A stretch of DNA of 8,788 nt from JASMHC01 sp042092935 (GTDB lineage Bacteria > Pseudomonadota > Alphaproteobacteria > Rhodobacterales > Rhodobacteraceae). The notes beneath the pieces are model-generated. The model did not search any database. It was given only the letters and a program-made list of their open reading frames with translations, and had not been told where the DNA came from. The DNA is taken from contig JBELFK010000122.1 in NCBI GenBank assembly GCA_042092935.1, positions 1-8,788 on the forward strand, read 5' to 3'. A program made the translations under genes and the position numbers. Position 1 is the first letter of the stretch. The number at the start of each line of letters is the position of its first letter. Shown in pieces: positions 6,423-8,788 of this stretch.

Positions 6423-7198
6423 GCGCGCCCCGATTTTTCGTAGATCTGACGCTGGCGAGCATTCATTCGTTCGGTATCCATAATCAGGCAGACATCCGTG
6501 GTGTTAAAGGCGTGATCGATAAACGCACCTTCGCCAACGAAACCGCCCAAACGAAGATACGCCTTAATCAACGCAGGCGTTGCCAGCATTGCAGCCTTTG
6601 CGTCCAGATCATCTTTGGCGATCAAGTCCATCGGCTGAAACGCATCGGCCTTTGCCCTGACCCGCAAATCTGGTGGGGCGAGGTGCCTGTGGTGCAACAG
6701 TGACAATGGCCCCGCATGTTCCTGTGGATTGACGCCGTGAAAGCTGGCAACCCCAAAGAGAACCTCAATATCGTGGTCGAGCACGTAGTCGGCCAAACCA
6801 TTCCATAGATGATACATCGCGGCCCCACCACGGTATTCGGGTCTCAGGCAGGATCGTCCAAGCTCAAGCAGATTACGGCCCGAGTCCCTGAGAACCGTCA
6901 GATCGTATTCATCCTCAGAGTAAAACTGACCGATTGTGTCCGCCTGATCCTGACGCAGCAACCGGTAAACACCTACGACGCCGTTCATTGCTTGGGGACC
7001 GGCCGATTGGTCGATCAACAACAAATGATCGAAATGCGGATCGAATTTATCTTTCTCGAGTCGATTTTCGTGATCGACATCGGGGCCATCGGATCCCAAT
7101 TCATTTACAAAAACATCGTAGCGCAGCCGCTGTGCCGCACGCAAATCCTCGGGCGAAGTTGCCAATCTGGTCATAAATGTCGATGGGTGCGACTGCAT
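6419..7198 (-). CDS. olsB: L-ornithine N(alpha)-acyltransferase
   Basis: First enzyme of ornithine-lipid synthesis: transfers a 3-hydroxyacyl chain from ACP to the alpha-amino group of ornithine, giving the lyso-lipid used by OlsA. The product is a phosphorus-free membrane lipid, common in Rhodobacteraceae. The 259-residue protein has the OlsB/GNAT-like landmarks: LRYDVFVNELG (25-35), VVGVYRLL (74-81), LELGRSCLRPEYRGG (111-125), EVLFGVASFHGVNP (145-158) and the C-terminal AYLRLGG (213-219) with VCLIMDTERM near 236. The ATG at 7198 gives the full family N terminus. AAAAGG lies rather far upstream, and an in-frame ATG at 7174 would remove eight residues. It is first in the olsB-olsA operon, with a candidate promoter at 7228-7256 and a CtrA-type box further upstream. 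Confidence 0.9.
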   Translation of the reverse strand: MQSHPSTFMTRLATSPEDLRAAQRLRYDVFVNELGSDGPDVDHENRLEKDKFDPHFDHLLLIDQSAGPQAMNGVVGVYRLLRQDQADTIGQFYSEDEYDLTVLRDSGRNLLELGRSCLRPEYRGGAAMYHLWNGLADYVLDHDIEVLFGVASFHGVNPQEHAGPLSLLHHRHLAPPDLRVRAKADAFQPMDLIAKDDLDAKAAMLATPALIKAYLRLGGFVGEGAFIDHAFNTTDVCLIMDTERMNARQRQIYEKSGRA

Positions 7199-7227
7199 TC
7201 GAAACAGGGGCCTTTTGGGTCGGCATC

Positions 7228-7256
7228 TTTTTAGGCGGGACGGAAGATATTGACAA
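7228..7256 (-). promoter_or_regulatory. Candidate olsBA promoter
   Basis: On the minus strand TTGTCA (7256-7251, five of six matches to TTGACA) is followed after exactly 17 bp by TAAAAA (7233-7228, four of six matches to TATAAT). The predicted start near 7221 leaves a leader of about 22 nt before the olsB ATG. Spacing is ideal and the -35 is good; the -10 is weak, which would suit an activator-dependent promoter. Confidence 0.5.
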
Positions 7257-7279
7257 CAGTGGGAATTTTGATGTTCTTC

Positions 7280-7295
7280 TTAAGGTTGTGTTAAC
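7280..7295. promoter_or_regulatory. CtrA-type binding box (TTAA-N7-TTAAC)
   Basis: TTAA at 7280-7283, seven bases, then TTAAC at 7291-7295 is an exact match to the alphaproteobacterial CtrA consensus TTAA-N7-TTAA. I found no second copy of this spaced pair in the window. It lies between the DUF3553 stop (7306) and olsB, centred about 66 bp upstream of the predicted olsB transcription start, a sensible activator position. The neighbouring chpT gene encodes the phosphotransferase that feeds CtrA, which makes the site more believable. Binding itself is inference. Confidence 0.5.
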
Positions 7296-7305
7296 TTTTA
7301 GGGTG

Positions 7306-7494
7306 CTATTTCTCGTCTGAAAACACAGGAGTCAGCGCAATCCGATCGCCCGCAATCACCACCTTACCCTGTTCACGAAAATTGACGGTGATCCGGTCAT
7401 TAATGTTGGACTGCACCTGCCCCAACCCCCACTCGGGTTGGTTTGGATGGCGCACCAACATCCCTGGTTCAAGCATGCTGTTTAGTCCCGACAT
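7306..7494 (-). CDS. DUF3553 family small protein
   Basis: A 62-residue conserved protein of unknown function. The core LEPGMLVRHP then WGLGQVQSNINDRITVNF and GKVVIAGDRIAL is a small SH3-like/KOW-like beta-barrel pattern that I recognise as DUF3553, common in Rhodobacteraceae. The start chosen is the ATG at 7494 (MSGLNSMLEPG), which has GGA six bases upstream. An ATG at 7476 would trim six residues. An ATG at 7533 would run into the chpT start and adds a stretch unlike the family. It is divergent from chpT with only 27 bp between start codons, so the two probably share control, and any chpT promoter must sit within this gene. Possible RNA- or protein-binding role is guesswork from the fold. 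Confidence 0.82.
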   Translation of the reverse strand: MSGLNSMLEPGMLVRHPNQPEWGLGQVQSNINDRITVNFREQGKVVIAGDRIALTPVFSDEK

Positions 7495-7521
7495 TTCACA
7501 TCCATTTTCCGAGAATTCGAT

Positions 7522-8178
7522 TTGAGCGATCATAAACTGAACCTCCCCGCCTTGCTAGGGGCGCGGATATGTCATGACCTTGTTAGTCCCGTCGGGGCAA
7601 TTAGCAACGGGATTGAGCTTCTGCAATTGTCGGGAAATTTGTCTGGGCCAGAGGCCGGTTTGATTGGCGAAAGCGCGGATTGCGCGAACGCTCGGCTGCG
7701 GTTTTTCCGCCTCGCCTTTGGACAGAGTGGCGCCGACCAATGGATTTCGGGCGGCGAACTGAAAGACATTGTGGCAAAAAACTACGCCGACGGCGGGTTT
7801 AAGGTGCGCATAGCGTCGGACAGCGGTATGAAGCGGTCTCAGGCGCAGGTGATGCTTCTTTTGTTGATGTGTTGCGAAACCCACGTCATGCGGCGCGGGG
7901 AGGTTGTCATAAACGGCGATGGGCAATTGACCTGCCGCTGGCAGACAGCACTTGCACCACATAGTCTGATGACCAACCTGCTTGAAAACCGCGACTGGCC
8001 GCAAGATCTGGCCGCGGCTGACGTGCATTTTCCGCTTGCGCGAGAGGCGCTAAAAACAAATCGGATGCGCCTTCGGGGCGATCAGCAGGGGCAGGATTTG
8101 ACACTATTGACTGAGCCTGCCTTGCCCGAGCTTCAGATCAATCGCGAACCGTCCCGTCCCCGACGACAAGGTACTTGA
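7522..8178 (+). CDS. chpT: Histidine phosphotransferase ChpT
   Basis: Phosphotransfer protein of the CckA-ChpT-CtrA relay: takes phosphate from the CckA receiver and passes it to CtrA (and CpdR), which in Rhodobacteraceae affects motility, gene transfer agents and cell-cycle traits. The 218-residue protein starts with TTG at 7522, with GAG at 7511-7513 upstream; no ATG in the right place exists. The phosphorylated residue is H18 in RICHDLVSPVGAISNGIELL (16-35), the DHp-like helix. The rest resembles a degenerate histidine-kinase catalytic domain, with no N-box or G-box ATP motifs (for example ELKDIVAKNYADGG and MLLLLMCCETHV), as expected for ChpT. The C-terminal 13 residues lie in a tail-to-tail overlap with proA. 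Length is normal for the family. Confidence 0.87.
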   Translation: MSDHKLNLPALLGARICHDLVSPVGAISNGIELLQLSGNLSGPEAGLIGESADCANARLRFFRLAFGQSGADQWISGGELKDIVAKNYADGGFKVRIASDSGMKRSQAQVMLLLLMCCETHVMRRGEVVINGDGQLTCRWQTALAPHSLMTNLLENRDWPQDLAAADVHFPLAREALKTNRMRLRGDQQGQDLTLLTEPALPELQINREPSRPRRQGT

Positions 8179-8788
8179 AACTGGTCAATTGCTTTGCGCC
8201 AACAGGACCGCGCGCATGCATCTTACCGGTCGCGATGCCAATCTCGGCCCCCATGCCAAATTCGCCACCGTCGGCAAACTGGGTTGAGGCGTTGCGCATC
8301 AGAATCGCGCTATCAAGCCGCTCAAAAAACCTGTCGGCGGCGGCATCATCCTCGGCGATGATGCAATCCGTGTGATTTGAACCGTAAGTGCGTATATGGG
8401 CGATGGCCTCGTCAACGTTGGCGACCGATTTTGCCGCAATGACCATATCGAGGAATTCTTTACCCCAATCTTCATCGCGCGCCTCGGTCGTGCCGGGAAT
8501 GTCGGATAGATTTGGGCCTGCATGCACGTCAACGCCCGCATCGATCAAGGCGCGAATGACGCCCTGCCCGATTGTTTTCACCACGTCTTGATGGATCAAC
8601 AAGCATTCCGCCGCGCCGCAAATCCCCGTGCGTCGGGTTTTGGCGTTCATCACAACGCGTAGCGCTTTTTCGGGGTCGGCGGATTTGTCGATGTATATGT
8701 GAACAATGCCCTCAAGATGGGCAAAAACCGGCACGCGCGCTTCTCGTTGCACGAGGCCAACAAGACCCTTACCGCCACGGGGTACGAT
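8138..8788 (-). CDS. proA: Gamma-glutamyl phosphate reductase, C-terminal half (partial at window edge)
   Basis: NADPH-dependent reduction of gamma-glutamyl phosphate to glutamate semialdehyde in proline synthesis; aldehyde dehydrogenase superfamily, cytoplasmic. The frame is open to base 8788, so the N terminus lies outside; 216 residues are visible of about 420. It begins IVPRGGKGLVGLV, continuous with the family motif before EARVPVFAHLEGIVH. The catalytic Cys is in TGICGAAE, with its codon at 8620-8618. Later segments also match ProA: LIHQDVV, AIAHIRTYGSNHTDCI, ILMRNASTQFADGGEFGMGAEIGIATGKMHARGP (positions within 8210-8330) and the ending FKYLVVGDGTVRD. The stop overlaps the 3' end of convergent chpT by 41 bp. 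Nothing suggests inactivation. Confidence 0.95.
   Translation of the reverse strand: MVPRGGKGLVGLVQREARVPVFAHLEGIVHIYIDKSADPEKALRVVMNAKTRRTGICGAAECLLIHQDVVKTIGQGVIRALIDAGVDVHAGPNLSDIPGTTEARDEDWGKEFLDMVIAAKSVANVDEAIAHIRTYGSNHTDCIIAEDDAAADRFFERLDSAILMRNASTQFADGGEFGMGAEIGIATGKMHARGPVGAKQLTSFKYLVVGDGTVRD

Overview
The window looks like chromosomal DNA of a marine alphaproteobacterium of the Rhodobacteraceae (Roseobacter group). The evidence is moderately high G+C, an olsB-olsA ornithine-lipid pair, a ChpT phosphotransferase (a component of the alphaproteobacterial CckA-ChpT-CtrA relay) beside a DUF3553 gene, and a serS that is alphaproteobacterial-like at both ends. No RNA gene, insertion sequence, CRISPR array, prophage or origin was seen. 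No stretch over 300 bp lacks a gene.

Layout. At the left edge the minus strand carries a probable gene start that leaves the window (1-53) and a GT32-like glycosyltransferase (87-857). Divergent from these is a plus-strand cluster with short gaps: serS (1037-2497), a flavin reductase-domain gene (2497-2985), rpe (3053-3730) and a thioredoxin-fold gene (3740-4291). A secreted YbjN-like gene (4325-4807, minus) converges on this cluster. A degenerate ThiE-like gene (4968-5597, plus) follows and meets the convergent olsB-olsA operon (7198-5592, minus). A DUF3553 gene (7306-7494, minus) and chpT (7522-8178, plus) start 27 bp apart. The 3' end of chpT overlaps the 3' end of a partial proA (8138-8788, minus) that leaves the right edge.

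How the genes relate. OlsB acylates ornithine and OlsA acylates the product, giving ornithine lipids. ChpT passes phosphate to CtrA, and a perfect CtrA-type box (TTAA-N7-TTAA) lies upstream of a plausible olsB promoter, so the relay next door may control the lipid operon. The other genes are housekeeping: tRNA charging, pentose phosphate pathway, proline synthesis, redox.

Most unusual point. Inside serS, roughly 1621-1935 is an AT-rich, codon-deviant patch. It contains both extra peptide segments that make this SerRS about 50 residues longer than usual, while all SerRS motifs remain. This looks like an imported allele segment in an essential gene. I found no convincing new multi-gene system; the rest is ordinary core genome with a few regulatory and overlap curiosities.
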